Of a stretch of DNA of 64,000 bases, positions 44,746-54,223 are shown piece after piece. The position numbers and the translations under genes were made by a program. Source of the stretch: JANYGA01 sp031420415. GTDB taxonomy: Bacteria > Vulcanimicrobiota > Vulcanimicrobiia > Vulcanimicrobiales > Vulcanimicrobiaceae. How positions within the stretch are numbered: the stretch's first letter is position 1; each line of letters opens with the position of its first letter. The notes below the pieces were generated by a model. It was given only the letters and a program-made list of their open reading frames with translations. It made no database searches and was not told where the DNA came from. Where the stretch lies: the NCBI GenBank assembly GCA_031420415.1, contig JANOMT010000020.1, positions 71,263 to 135,262 on the forward strand. The letters run 5' to 3'.

Positions 44746-45692
44746 GTCGCGTCGCGGATTCCGTCTTCTGGCTCGGGCGCAACGTCGAACGTGCGGAGAC
44801 CGTGGCTCGCGTGCTCGACGTGAACTACACCCGCGCGATGGATTTCTACGCGCGACAGAGCGGTCGTTTCGAAGGCCTCTGGCGTTCGGTGATGCGCTGC
44901 GCGGGTTTCGTCGACGAACCGCAGTTCGGCCCCGCGAAGAAGATCGCATCGGAGTGCTTCGAGTATTGCGCCTTCGACCGCGACAACGCGAGTTCGATTC
45001 TCTCGAGCGTGCGTGTCGCGCGTGGGAACGCGCTCGGCATCCGCGCCGAACTGACGACGGAAATTTGGGAAGTCGTCAACGTGCTCTACCTCTACGTCGA
45101 GAGTACGGATCTACGCGCGGTCTTACGCGAGGGTCCGACGACGTTCTTACGACGCGTGCGCGACACGATGCAGGCGTTCGCCGGTATCAGCGACGCGACG
45201 CTCACGCACGGCGACGTCTGGAATTTCTTGCAGGTCGGCCGCTTTCTCGAACGCGCGTACATGACGGCACGTATCGTCGACGCACTCGACGTGGAAGACG
45301 AACCGTGGCACGAATCGCAACGCCTGCTCGAAATGTGTTGTGCGAGCGTGCCGTTCGCTCAGGCCTCGCATCGCACGCCCGAAGCGCGCGACGCGATCGG
45401 CTTCATGGTGCTCGCGGCTGATTTTCCGCGCAGCCTTCGCTTTTGCGTGCGCGAAGTCGATTCGGCGATGCATCGCATCTCCCGCGCTCCCAAGGGCACG
45501 TTTGGAAATGCAGCCGAACGACGACTCGGTCGTCTCTGCGCGTTGCTCGACTACACGCCGGTCGATGAAATTTTCGCGGGCGGCGTGCACGCGTTCGCGA
45601 GTTCGCTCGTGCGCGAACTCGAACTCCTGGGCTCCGAAATCGAGGAAGCGTACTTTCCGCGTCTCCCGATCATCGCGGCGCTAGAGGCATAG
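44739..45692 (+). CDS. Alpha-E domain protein (COG2307-like)
   Basis: The product starts LSRVADSVFWLGRNVERAE, the hallmark of the alpha-helical alpha-E family, in which a run of basic and acidic residues around WLGR is conserved. The 317 residues are nearly all helical, with AELTTEIWEVVNVLYLYVES-like segments and a C-terminal ALLDYTPVDEIFAGGVHAFA. The GTG at 44739 was chosen, overlapping the ATP-grasp stop. The biochemical role is not established; it is a consistent partner of COG2308 ATP-grasp proteins. Confidence 0.87.
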   Translation: MLSRVADSVFWLGRNVERAETVARVLDVNYTRAMDFYARQSGRFEGLWRSVMRCAGFVDEPQFGPAKKIASECFEYCAFDRDNASSILSSVRVARGNALGIRAELTTEIWEVVNVLYLYVESTDLRAVLREGPTTFLRRVRDTMQAFAGISDATLTHGDVWNFLQVGRFLERAYMTARIVDALDVEDEPWHESQRLLEMCCASVPFAQASHRTPEARDAIGFMVLAADFPRSLRFCVREVDSAMHRISRAPKGTFGNAAERRLGRLCALLDYTPVDEIFAGGVHAFASSLVRELELLGSEIEEAYFPRLPIIAALEA

Positions 45693-45700
45693 GAGCAACG

Positions 45701-46552
45701 GTGGAATATACGATCGAGCATACGACGACCTATCGCTATCCCAAGCACGTCGCAGAGAGCCACACGGTCGTCCATCTCCAACCGCGCAGCGACCAACAAC
45801 AGTACTGCACGCGCTTCGTCCTCGATCTCGCACCGCGCGTGAATTACCACAATTACACCGATCGCTACGGCAACGATGTGCAGCACTTCGCGATCCTGCC
45901 GTCACATGCGAAACTTACGATCGCGACGCACTCGAGCGTCGTAACGCTCGCCGATCGCGAACCGCACGCGCCGATCGATGCCACGCGTGTCGATCTGCTC
46001 GCCGATCCCCGGCTCGAACGCCAATACGATTTCTCGCACGAAAGCGCGTTCGTTCAATTCGGGCCCGAGCTCACCCGTATTCGCACCGAGCTCGGGCCGG
46101 CGGGCGATGCGATCGGGGCGTGGTGTAGTCATGTCATGCACTATCTTCACGACGCGTTCTCGTACGACGCGACGGCGACGACGGTACAGACCACGGTCGA
46201 CGAAGCGCTCGCAAAGCGCGCGGGCGTGTGTCAGGATTACGCGCACGTCATGATCGCCGTTCTGCGTTCGGCGGGGATCCCGGCGCGCTATGTAAGTGGG
46301 TATATCTTTCGCGGAGAGTCAAACATATTAGGTGCTGAAGCATCGCATGCATGGTGCGAGGCGTATCTACCGCCCTATGGCTGGGTCGGATTCGATCCGA
46401 CGAACGACCTCCTCGTCAACGATTATTTCGTGAAGATCGCGCTCGGACGAGACTATCGCGACGTAAGCCCGGTCCGGGGCGTTTACCGCGGGCCGACGTA
46501 CAGCGAGATGCACGTCAACGTCGCCATGGACGCTATCGCTACGGTACAATAG
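45701..46552 (+). CDS. Transglutaminase-like cysteine protease/peptidase
   Basis: The 283-residue protein has an N-terminal bacterial transglutaminase-associated beta domain (EYTIEHTTTYRYPKHVAESH). The papain-like triad is complete: Cys177 in RAGVCQDYAH, His216 in EASHAWCEAY and Asp232 in VGFDPTND. It would hydrolyse or transfer amide bonds. GGAGCAA lies just before the GTG start. It is third in the ATP-grasp/alpha-E trio, suggesting that the set makes and processes a peptide linkage. It has no signal peptide, so it probably acts in the cytoplasm. Confidence 0.9.
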   Translation: MEYTIEHTTTYRYPKHVAESHTVVHLQPRSDQQQYCTRFVLDLAPRVNYHNYTDRYGNDVQHFAILPSHAKLTIATHSSVVTLADREPHAPIDATRVDLLADPRLERQYDFSHESAFVQFGPELTRIRTELGPAGDAIGAWCSHVMHYLHDAFSYDATATTVQTTVDEALAKRAGVCQDYAHVMIAVLRSAGIPARYVSGYIFRGESNILGAEASHAWCEAYLPPYGWVGFDPTNDLLVNDYFVKIALGRDYRDVSPVRGVYRGPTYSEMHVNVAMDAIATVQ

Positions 46553-46664
46553 CGCTTGCATTTCGTCTCCGAGGTTTTTTGCATACACCTATCGGCGGAT
46601 ATGCTCTCGTGAAAATATGCGGTACGTTGTTGGGAGAGCTACCGTGTTTGAAAGAAGATCCGTC

Positions 46665-47177
46665 ATGCGACCGTTGACCGCTCTTGCGACCGTCATCGCG
46701 ATCCTCGTCTTCTTCATCGCCTACATTTTTGTCGGCCAACCCTCGCTTCACATCACCGCGTGGGTCGTCGTCATTGCCGTGGCGACGTTCTTCGCTGCCG
46801 GCGGTGGAGTTGCGGGACTCAAGAAGGCGGTCGCGGGAAACATTGCGGGCGCGGTGTGGGTCGGGATCGCACTCGCGATCTGGAACGCCGTAGCGCCCGG
46901 TAACATTCTCGCACTCAGCATCATCCTCGCGATCGCGGCTTTCATACTCTGCATCGAAGCATCGGTGCCGGTCCTCGGTTTCATTCCGGCGGCCTTTTTG
47001 GGTGCGGGAACGTGGATCGGCGCGAATGGAGCGGGTCCGTTCGCGGTCGGACACCTTATGGTCATCGTGGCGATGATCGTCGGCGGGCTGCTCGGCATCC
47101 TCTCACAACAGGCCGCAGATCGCCTCGGGAAAACATCGGCTGAGCGGGTCGAGAAAGCAGCTGTCACCGGTCACTGA
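46665..47177 (+). CDS. DUF1097-like membrane protein
   Basis: The 170-residue product has about six membrane segments (LATVIAILVFFIAYIFVG; ITAWVVVIAVATFFAAGGGV; AVWVGIALAIWN; ILALSIILAIAAFILCIE; LMVIVAMIVGGLLGIL). The AAGGGVAGLKKAVAGNIAGA segment resembles DUF1097 proteins, whose function is unknown. ATG 46665 follows AGAAGA; a GTG at 46644 with GGGAGAG upstream is an alternative start. It is followed by a terminator and so is probably transcribed alone. Confidence 0.7.
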   Translation: MRPLTALATVIAILVFFIAYIFVGQPSLHITAWVVVIAVATFFAAGGGVAGLKKAVAGNIAGAVWVGIALAIWNAVAPGNILALSIILAIAAFILCIEASVPVLGFIPAAFLGAGTWIGANGAGPFAVGHLMVIVAMIVGGLLGILSQQAADRLGKTSAERVEKAAVTGH

Positions 47178-47199
47178 CACGTCGATTCTGTCCCATAGA

Positions 47200-47228
47200 A
47201 AGCGCGCGGAGTAATTCGCGCGCTTTTT
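47200..47228 (+). terminator. Intrinsic terminator after the DUF1097-like gene
   Basis: AGCGCGCG (47201-47208) pairs with CGCGCGCT (47217-47224) across an 8-base loop and is followed by five Ts. It lies 23 bases after the stop codon. Confidence 0.8.
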
Positions 47229-47290
47229 CGCGCCCCCGTGGGTACGTGAGAGGGTGAGTGGGACAACTCGCGAATCGGCAACCCTCGCCC

Positions 47291-47317
47291 TTAGCAGTGT
47301 GTCCTTGAGAGTGCTAA
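47291..47317. promoter_or_regulatory. CIRCE element (HrcA operator) of the hsp20-lon operon
   Basis: TTAGCAGTG, a 9-base spacer and GAGTGCTAA reproduce the 9-9-9 architecture of CIRCE. The right arm is perfect and the left arm matches 7 of 9 consensus bases. The element ends one base before the hsp20 ATG, so HrcA binding would block initiation and the RNA form could also mask the start. hrcA itself is not in the window. Confidence 0.8.
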
Positions 47318-47318
47318 C

Positions 47319-47747
47319 ATGAACGACGAGTTCTTCGCGGAGTTCGATGCGTTGTTCGCCGGAATCGCCCGAAAGGCGAAGCCCGGCGGCTTCGAGCCCA
47401 ACGCCGATATGTACCTCAGCGCCGATGGCCGATCGTTGCTCGTCAACGTCGAGATCGCAGGTGCGGACCCAACCGAGCTGCGCGTGATGGTGGAGGAGCG
47501 ACGGCTCTTCATCATCGGCCGACGTATCGATCGCGAACGTGCGGCGCGCGGGTCCGTTCTGATGAAAGAAATCGCCTATGGCGACTTCATCAAGCGCTTT
47601 CATCTGCCGATGGCCGTCGCATATGACGATGCCGCGGCGTCCTACCGCGACGGTATTCTCACGATCCGGCTCCTCGTTTCCGAAGAAGCCGCGCGCCCCG
47701 CGCGACGTACCGAAATCCGCATGACCGTAAAAAGGATCCCCGCCTGA
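47319..47747 (+). CDS. Hsp20/alpha-crystallin-type small heat-shock protein
   Basis: Small heat-shock proteins hold unfolding proteins in a refoldable state. The 142-residue product has an alpha-crystallin domain (about 30-120) with PNADMYLSADGRSLLVNVEI, EERRLFIIGRR and the late motif ASYRDGILTIRL. The N-terminal arm is short and there is no clear IxI tail, so large oligomers are not assured. The ATG follows the CIRCE element by one base, with GAGAG as a possible Shine-Dalgarno sequence inside it. Its stop overlaps the lon ATG (TGATG). Confidence 0.88.
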   Translation: MNDEFFAEFDALFAGIARKAKPGGFEPNADMYLSADGRSLLVNVEIAGADPTELRVMVEERRLFIIGRRIDRERAARGSVLMKEIAYGDFIKRFHLPMAVAYDDAAASYRDGILTIRLLVSEEAARPARRTEIRMTVKRIPA

Positions 47748-50257
47748 TGGCACGTGCAAAGACGATCATCGTCCCCGCTGCGAAAAAAATCGACGTCTTG
47801 GGCATATTGCCGCTCCAGGATGCCGTGCTCTTCCCCAATACCGTCATTCCGCTCGCGGTCGTCAAGAAACCCGGCATCGCACTCGTCGAAGAAGCGCTTC
47901 GTGACGGTCGCTCGATCGGACTCGTCGCGCTCAAGGACAAGGATACGGAAGACCCCGGCCCCGACGACGTGCGTCGCGTCGGAACGATCGGCACGATCCA
48001 ACGCATGATCAAGGTCCCCGACGGTACGATTCGCTGCATCGTCGGCGGACTGAGCGTCTTCTCGATCGACAACTTCACGCAGTCGTCACCGTATCTTGCG
48101 GGCACGTATACGGAGCTTCCCGACATCACGAAAGAGTCGGGCGAACTCGTCGCGATGCACCGCAATCTCGCGTCGCTCTTCTCCAAGCTCATCGGCTATC
48201 TACCGCAAGCGCCGCGCGAGATGGAGATGGAAGTCAACAACATCACGGATCCCAACTTGCTGACGTACTTCGTCGCGAGTTCGATGCGCCTCGATACGGC
48301 GGATCGCCAGATGTTGCTCGAAGAGCGCCACACGGAAAAGCGCATGCGCAAGCTCACCATGCTGCTCACAAAAGAACTCGAAGTCGTCGAACTCGGGCAC
48401 AAGATTCAGTCCGATATCCAGCGCGAGATGGAAAAGAATCAGCGCGAGTTCTACCTGCGCCAACAGCTACGCGCGATTCAGGAAGAGCTCGGTGAGACCG
48501 ATCCCCAACAGGCCGAGACGAACGATCTTCGCATCAAGCTCGAAGAAGCGGGTCTGCCCGAAGATGCGAAAAAAGCGGCCGACCGCGAGCTCGATCGCCT
48601 AGCAAAAGTTCCCCAGGCGAGTCCCGAATACTCGGTGATTCGTACGTATCTCGATTGGATCGTGCAATTACCGTGGAATAAGGAAACCTCGGATGCGATC
48701 GACATTCCGAAAGCGCGAGCGGTCCTCGACGAGGATCACTACGACCTCGAAAAAGTCAAGGACCGTATCGTCGAATATCTCGCGGTCGGGAAACTCAAAA
48801 AGAAACTCACCGGTCCGATCCTCTGTTTCGTGGGGCCGCCGGGGGTCGGTAAGACATCGCTCGGGCAATCGATCGCGCGTGCGATGGGCCGTAAGTTCGT
48901 GCGCATCTCCGTCGGAGGCGTACGCGACGAAGCCGAGATCCGCGGCCACCGCCGCACGTACATCGGCGCGATGCCCGGCACGATCGTGCGCGCGTTGCGG
49001 GATGCGGGCACGAAGAATCCCGTCATGATGATCGACGAGATCGACAAGGTCGGCGGCGATTATCGAGGCGATCCGCAATCCGCCCTTCTGGAAGTACTCG
49101 ATCCGGCGCAGAACAATTCGTTCCGAGACCATTACCTCGACTTGCCTTTCGATCTCTCGCAAGTGCTCTTCGTCTGTACGGCAAACGATCTTTCGACGAT
49201 CAGCGGCCCGTTGCGAGATCGTATGGAGATCATTCAGCTCTCGGGCTATACCGAATTCGAAAAGCTGCAGATCGCCAAGCGCTATCTGATCAAGAAGCAG
49301 CGCGAAGCCAACGGCTTACGCGAGACGCAAGTGCAGATTAACGATGCCGCACTCAAAACGGTGATCAACGACTATACGCGCGAAGCGGGCGTGCGCAATC
49401 TCGAACGTGAGGTCGGCACGATCTTCCGTAAGATCGCGCGTAAGATCGCGGAAGAACCGCGCTACAAGGGCCGCGTGAAGAGCGAGAACGTTGCCGATTA
49501 TCTGCAACGCCCGCGTTACTTTAACGAAGTCAAGAAACGCACGGCATCGATCGGCGTCACGACGGGCCTCGCGTGGACGCCCGTCGGCGGCGACATCATG
49601 TTCATCGAGAGCTCGGTCATGCCGGGTACGGGAAAACTCGTCCTCACGGGCCAGCTCGGTGACGTGATGAAAGAATCCGCGCAGGCGGCCGTCTCGTTCT
49701 TGCGATCGCGTAGCGCCGAGCTGGGCTTACAAGACGATTACTTCAACAAGCACGACGTCCATATCCACGTCCCCGCGGGCGCGACACCGAAGGATGGCCC
49801 TTCGGCCGGCATCGCGCTCGCGACGTCGATCGCATCGCTACTCACGGGCACGAAAGTCGATTCGAATCTCGCGATGACGGGCGAAATCACGCTCACGGGG
49901 CAAGTGCTCCCGATCGGCGGGCTCAAGGAGAAAGTGCTCGGCGCGAAACGCGCCGGCATCAACAAGATCGTGTTGCCGAAACGAAACGAGAGCGATCTCG
50001 ACGACGTGCCGAAAGAGGTACGCGATACGATGACGTTCGTTCCGGTCGAAGAGATCAGCGAAGTCTTCGAACAGGCCTTCGGCAAACGCATCATCACGCC
50101 GGTCTTCCTTGGGGAGCCGCATCGTGGTGACGCCGGCGTCGTCGTTCCGATGCGACGCTCGAAGCGGCCGGCGGCAACGCCGCCTGTTGCGGCCTCGGCA
50201 TCCGACCGCAAGCGCGCGATCACGCGGCGTACGGCGGTCCAAACGCGCAAGCGCTAG
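47747..50257 (+). CDS. lon: ATP-dependent protease Lon
   Basis: Lon degrades misfolded and regulatory proteins in the cytoplasm. The 836 residues include the N-terminal substrate domain (about 12-215; ILPLQDAVLFPNTVIPLAVV), a coiled coil (about 215-290), an AAA+ module (about 345-600; FVGPPGVGKTSLGQSIARAM and MIDEIDKVGGDYRGDP), and the protease domain with Ser686 in KDGPSAGIAL and the partner lysine in GLKEKVLGAKRAGI (about 729). A basic, Arg/Ala-rich tail of some 30 residues follows. Coupling to hsp20 under CIRCE implies that holdase and protease are induced together. Confidence 0.96.
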   Translation: MARAKTIIVPAAKKIDVLGILPLQDAVLFPNTVIPLAVVKKPGIALVEEALRDGRSIGLVALKDKDTEDPGPDDVRRVGTIGTIQRMIKVPDGTIRCIVGGLSVFSIDNFTQSSPYLAGTYTELPDITKESGELVAMHRNLASLFSKLIGYLPQAPREMEMEVNNITDPNLLTYFVASSMRLDTADRQMLLEERHTEKRMRKLTMLLTKELEVVELGHKIQSDIQREMEKNQREFYLRQQLRAIQEELGETDPQQAETNDLRIKLEEAGLPEDAKKAADRELDRLAKVPQASPEYSVIRTYLDWIVQLPWNKETSDAIDIPKARAVLDEDHYDLEKVKDRIVEYLAVGKLKKKLTGPILCFVGPPGVGKTSLGQSIARAMGRKFVRISVGGVRDEAEIRGHRRTYIGAMPGTIVRALRDAGTKNPVMMIDEIDKVGGDYRGDPQSALLEVLDPAQNNSFRDHYLDLPFDLSQVLFVCTANDLSTISGPLRDRMEIIQLSGYTEFEKLQIAKRYLIKKQREANGLRETQVQINDAALKTVINDYTREAGVRNLEREVGTIFRKIARKIAEEPRYKGRVKSENVADYLQRPRYFNEVKKRTASIGVTTGLAWTPVGGDIMFIESSVMPGTGKLVLTGQLGDVMKESAQAAVSFLRSRSAELGLQDDYFNKHDVHIHVPAGATPKDGPSAGIALATSIASLLTGTKVDSNLAMTGEITLTGQVLPIGGLKEKVLGAKRAGINKIVLPKRNESDLDDVPKEVRDTMTFVPVEEISEVFEQAFGKRIITPVFLGEPHRGDAGVVVPMRRSKRPAATPPVAASASDRKRAITRRTAVQTRKR

Positions 50258-50310
50258 GGGCGCAGATCCGAGCGCCGCAACTGCGGGGCGCGGGGCGGGA
50301 TTAGGGAAAT

Positions 50311-51264
50311 GTGATCTCGCCCGCCCTCCCTGCGGCTCGGCCGCGCGCTTCCACATTTGCCGTCATCTCCGCGCTCGTCGCCGTCTACATCCTTTGGGGG
50401 TCGACCGCGCCGGCAATCAAAATCGCCGTCGCGACGATTCCGCCGTGGTGGATGGCGGCGCTTCGGTTTTTCTTTGCGGGTTCGATCCTTTGGGTGTGGG
50501 CGCGGTCGCGTGGTGTTGCGATGCCCGCTCGCGCCGAATGGGGGGCGGCCGCGTTGACGGGCATCATCTTGCTCGTCGTGGGCAACGGCGTTTTTTCGTG
50601 GGCGCTCCAGTATCTGCCAAGCGGGATCGGCGCACTTTTTTTTGCGATCTCTCCGCTCTTCATGGCGATCTTTGCATTTGCGATGTACGGCGAACGGCTC
50701 GCACCGCTCGCAATCGTCGGCGTTTGCCTCGGGCTCGTTGGGATGGTGTATTTGTACTCGCCCTCGGGCGCGCAGCATTTGCCCACGTTCGCAACGATCC
50801 TCGGCGTGACGTCGTCGATCGCGTGGGCCTTCGGCTCGATCTTGCAGCGGCGATCACGCGCGAGCGACGTCGTGCAGATGAGCGCGATGCAGATGCTCTG
50901 TGCGTCGGGAGTGCTCGTCGTGATGGCAGTCGTCGGCGGAGAGCATCTCACCGTTGCAGCCTTCACGCCACACGCGATCGGCGCGCTCGCCTACCTCGTA
51001 ATTTTCGGGAGCGTCGTCGGCTTCAGCGCGTTCCTCTGGTTGCTCAATAACGTGCCGACGACGCTCGCCTCGACGTATTCCTACGTCAATCCGATCGTCT
51101 CACTCGCGATCGGCATCGGGCTCTTGCACGAGGCGTTCTCATGGCGACTCGGCGTCGGCGCGGCCGTGATCGTCGCTGGAGTCGCAGTGATGATGATGGC
51201 GCCGCGCCCTCGCCCGGTACCCACACCAAGATTGCGGGAGACGGCGCTTCCGGAAACGGCGTAG
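50311..51264 (+). CDS. EamA-family (drug/metabolite transporter) permease
   Basis: The 317-residue protein has ten predicted membrane segments in two EamA repeats. The first begins FAVISALVAVYILWGSTAPA and the second about LPTFATILGVTSSIAWAFGS. The sequences PPWWMAALRFFFAG and SIVVGFSAFLWLLNN-type loops are typical (seen as GSVVGFSAFLWLLNN). Such proteins export amino acids or metabolites; the substrate cannot be told. The GTG start follows AGGGAAAT. It ends about 50 bases before the DUF4139-type gene. Confidence 0.88.
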   Translation: MISPALPAARPRASTFAVISALVAVYILWGSTAPAIKIAVATIPPWWMAALRFFFAGSILWVWARSRGVAMPARAEWGAAALTGIILLVVGNGVFSWALQYLPSGIGALFFAISPLFMAIFAFAMYGERLAPLAIVGVCLGLVGMVYLYSPSGAQHLPTFATILGVTSSIAWAFGSILQRRSRASDVVQMSAMQMLCASGVLVVMAVVGGEHLTVAAFTPHAIGALAYLVIFGSVVGFSAFLWLLNNVPTTLASTYSYVNPIVSLAIGIGLLHEAFSWRLGVGAAVIVAGVAVMMMAPRPRPVPTPRLRETALPETA

Positions 51265-51317
51265 GGGTCGAGAACGTTTACGTGATCGAGGCGTTTCGCG
51301 CCTCAGAAGGACGTTTC

Positions 51318-52766
51318 GTGAAACGCTCGCCTCTGTTGCTGTCGCTCGCGATGGCACTCATCATCGCTACCGCCACGCTCGCCCCGATCCGCGGCGCGAC
51401 GGAGTTACCGGAACGCACGACGACCACGGCCGATCAAAAGCAAGTGAACGTGACGATCTACAACGCCGACCTCGCACTCGTTCACGATCGGCGGCGGATC
51501 GGACTCGTGCAAGGCACGAGTCACATCGCATGGCGCGATGTGAGCGGTGCGCTCCAACCGCCGACGGCGATCCTCGAAGATCTCACGACGCCGGGCGCGG
51601 TTCAAGTGGACGAGCAAAATTTTGATTTCGATCTGCTCCGGCCGCAGACCGTGCTCGACAAGTTCGTCGGTCGCGACGTAACGGTCGTCCATGAAAAGCC
51701 TGCGCCAGGAACGCCCGCGCGTGAGACCGCCCGGCTGCTGGCAACCAATGACGGCGTGATACTCAAATACGCGGATCGTATCGAAACGGGACTTTACGAA
51801 AGTCACATCGTCTTTCCATCACTCCCGAACGACCTGCGCGATCGGCCGACACTCACGCTCGAGTTGCGGAGCGATACGACGGCCACGCACGAGCTCGATC
51901 TCGCCTATCTCACGGGCGGTCTCGGCTGGGCTGCGGATTACGTCGGCACGGTCGCAGCCGACGACACGCACGTCGATCTGCGCGGCCTGGTCACCCTCAC
52001 GAACACGACGGGGACGACGTTTCCGAATGCTCATCTCCAACTCGTTGCGGGGAATGTTGGCGCACCACCGCCCGCATATGCGTCGCTAAAAACGATCGGC
52101 CGCGTCGCCGCGCTGGACGCTCCGGCTCCGCAAGTCGCCGAACAAAATTTCTTCGAGTATCACCTCTACACGCTCTCGCAACCGACGACGATTGCGAACG
52201 CTCAGACCAAACAAGTCGCGCTGCTCTCCGCGCATCGCGTCCCGATGCGCAAGACGCTCGAAGTACGTGGGTCGAGTTTTTACTACTCGACTCCGAGCGC
52301 CGATCTCGGCACGAAAATAAAAGTTGGCGTGTACGTCACGTTTGCAAACAAAGGTGGCGATCTCGGCATTCCCTTACCCGGTGGCATCGTACGGCTCTAT
52401 AAGAACGATACGAACGGGACGTCGCAGTATCTCGGCGCCGACCGGATCGACCACACCGCGAAAAACGAAGACGTGCGGCTGCACGTCGGCGACGCATTCG
52501 ACGTGACGGCGAGCAAGAAGCAGATGTCGTTCGAGACGCCCGCACGGTGTACGTATCGCAGCAGCTACGAGGTGCGGATCGCCAATGCGAAAGCGGAACC
52601 GCAAGACGTCCTCGTCGTCGAACCGATTCCCGGCGTTTGGACGATCGAAGACGAATCACTCCCGCATACGAAGACGTCCAGTGCGACCGCGACCTGGATC
52701 GTCCACGTTCCCGCAAACGGTAACGTGACGCTCAAATACACGGCGCAGGCGCGGCTCTGTTCCTAA
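51318..52766 (+). CDS. Secreted DUF4139-type protein of unknown function
   Basis: The GTG at 51318 is preceded by AGAAGGA (6-base gap) and followed by a signal peptide (KRSPLLLSLAMALIIATATL), so the 482-residue product is exported. The sequence QVNVTIYNADLALVHDRRRI is a usual start of this family. GGLGWAADYVGTV and the late YRSSYEVRIANAKAEPQDVL-like stretch suit the DUF4139 beta-sandwich domain, and LYKNDTNGTSQYLGADRIDH is also typical. No catalytic residues are apparent. It converges with the CoxE-like gene across 102 bases with no clear terminator. Confidence 0.78.
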   Translation: MKRSPLLLSLAMALIIATATLAPIRGATELPERTTTTADQKQVNVTIYNADLALVHDRRRIGLVQGTSHIAWRDVSGALQPPTAILEDLTTPGAVQVDEQNFDFDLLRPQTVLDKFVGRDVTVVHEKPAPGTPARETARLLATNDGVILKYADRIETGLYESHIVFPSLPNDLRDRPTLTLELRSDTTATHELDLAYLTGGLGWAADYVGTVAADDTHVDLRGLVTLTNTTGTTFPNAHLQLVAGNVGAPPPAYASLKTIGRVAALDAPAPQVAEQNFFEYHLYTLSQPTTIANAQTKQVALLSAHRVPMRKTLEVRGSSFYYSTPSADLGTKIKVGVYVTFANKGGDLGIPLPGGIVRLYKNDTNGTSQYLGADRIDHTAKNEDVRLHVGDAFDVTASKKQMSFETPARCTYRSSYEVRIANAKAEPQDVLVVEPIPGVWTIEDESLPHTKTSSATATWIVHVPANGNVTLKYTAQARLCS

Positions 52767-52868
52767 CGATGCGGTGGAAATCGCGACAAGGCGTGCGGGA
52801 TCGTTGAGGACGCAAACGATCGTAAGATCTCGAATCACGCGGTCGATGGTAAGACCGTCCTCACCCGG

Positions 52869-54218
52869 TCAGCGCGGTCGAACGAGATCGTCGATGATTG
52901 CCTCGAGGTGTCGCAACCGATTGCATGTCTTCGCAACCGTGCAGAGCGGCAAGTAGCGCAGCATCGCAGAGTCGTCCATTCCCCAAGCCACACGGGGCTC
53001 CGGGTTGAGCCAAATCACGCGGCGCGCGCGCTGTGCGATCTGCGCGACGAGGTCGATGCGTGGGTCGGCGTAGTTCGTGCGCCCGTCGCCGAGGATAACG
53101 ACCGTCGTCTTGCGGTCGACCGCGTCGCGGAAGCCGTCCGTAAAATCGGCGAAAGCGCGGCCGTAATCCGACGATCTCATGCCGACGGCTTGCATGACCG
53201 CCGTAAACGCGTCGTCGATCGATTCGCGGCGCACGACCGCCGTGACTTCGACGAGAGGTCCCGAAAATGCGAACGAGCGCACCTGGGCGATCTCGTCGCC
53301 GAGCGCGTGCACGAAAAGTAAGAGAAACTGCGCGAGTGCAGCGACGCTCCCGCTTACGTCGCAGAGAACGACGAGCTTCGGCCGTTCGATCTTACGCGTG
53401 CGCATGATCGTCTCGACGAGCACACCGTCGTGTGCGACGTTCGCGCGGATCGTACGGCGCACGTCGAGCGCGCCGCGGCGGTTGCGGCGCATGCGGGCGT
53501 GTCGCGTCGCCAAACGCTTCGCCATCGCGCGCACGAGCTCGCGCATGCGTTCTCGATCGCGCGGCTCGATATTCGCGAGCCGCGCGTCGCGCAAGAACGC
53601 GTCGCGTTCGGTCGCGCGTAGGTTCGCGCCCCTCGCGAGTCGACGCTCGACGATATCGCGGGCGAGTTCGCGCACCGCACGTTCGCGTTCTTCGAGGAAT
53701 TCGGCGGCGCGTTGTTGCTGCCGATGACCCGAAGAGCGAAGCCGCCCTATGGCGTTACCCAGTGCGGGGAGGTCGAGCCGATCGAGGAGTCGCTGCGTGA
53801 AGAGCGAGGTCTGCGTGAAGAGTCGAATCGCGTTCACGTCGGCAGCGGCAGCCGCCGCGTGGAGGTCGCGCACGAGTGCGGCGCGGTCGTCTGCGAGCAA
53901 GACGCGCGCGAGTGCGGAATCGGCGGTCGCGACCGCGATCTCGGGCGAATCGAAATCGTCCCACGCCGCAGCGTCGCCGTCGACCGCGACGGCGAACGGC
54001 GCGTCCGCACCGCCGAAGTAGCGTGCGAAGGCGAGATCGAACCGTTCGCGTTCGGCGTCGCTACGCGCGAGAATCATGCGTAGGCTCGCGTGCACGGTCG
54101 TGCGATCCGCGTAGCCCGTCGCATCGAGCGCCGCGAAGACGTCGAGAGCGTCGCCCGGGACGACGCCGAGTCCAGTCCCGCGCGCCATGCGCAAGAAGCC
54201 GAGGATCGGCTCGCGCAC
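52869..54218 (-). CDS. CoxE-like von Willebrand factor A domain protein
   Basis: The 449-residue protein pairs with MoxR-type ATPases in cofactor or complex assembly (CoxD/CoxE in carbon monoxide dehydrogenase maturation). The helical N-terminal part (about 1-260) starts VREPILGFLRMARGTGLGVV and contains an Arg-rich middle (RHARMRRNRRGALDVRRTIR). The C-terminal VWA domain has the metal site CDVSGSVA and a later VVILGDGRTNYADPR. The GTG start lies 5 bases after the MoxR stop, so the two are coupled. With selD upstream, a role in maturing a selenium- or molybdenum-containing enzyme is a hypothesis. Confidence 0.87.
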   Translation of the reverse strand: MREPILGFLRMARGTGLGVVPGDALDVFAALDATGYADRTTVHASLRMILARSDAERERFDLAFARYFGGADAPFAVAVDGDAAAWDDFDSPEIAVATADSALARVLLADDRAALVRDLHAAAAAADVNAIRLFTQTSLFTQRLLDRLDLPALGNAIGRLRSSGHRQQQRAAEFLEERERAVRELARDIVERRLARGANLRATERDAFLRDARLANIEPRDRERMRELVRAMAKRLATRHARMRRNRRGALDVRRTIRANVAHDGVLVETIMRTRKIERPKLVVLCDVSGSVAALAQFLLLFVHALGDEIAQVRSFAFSGPLVEVTAVVRRESIDDAFTAVMQAVGMRSSDYGRAFADFTDGFRDAVDRKTTVVILGDGRTNYADPRIDLVAQIAQRARRVIWLNPEPRVAWGMDDSAMLRYLPLCTVAKTCNRLRHLEAIIDDLVRPR

Positions 54219-54223
54219 GACGC

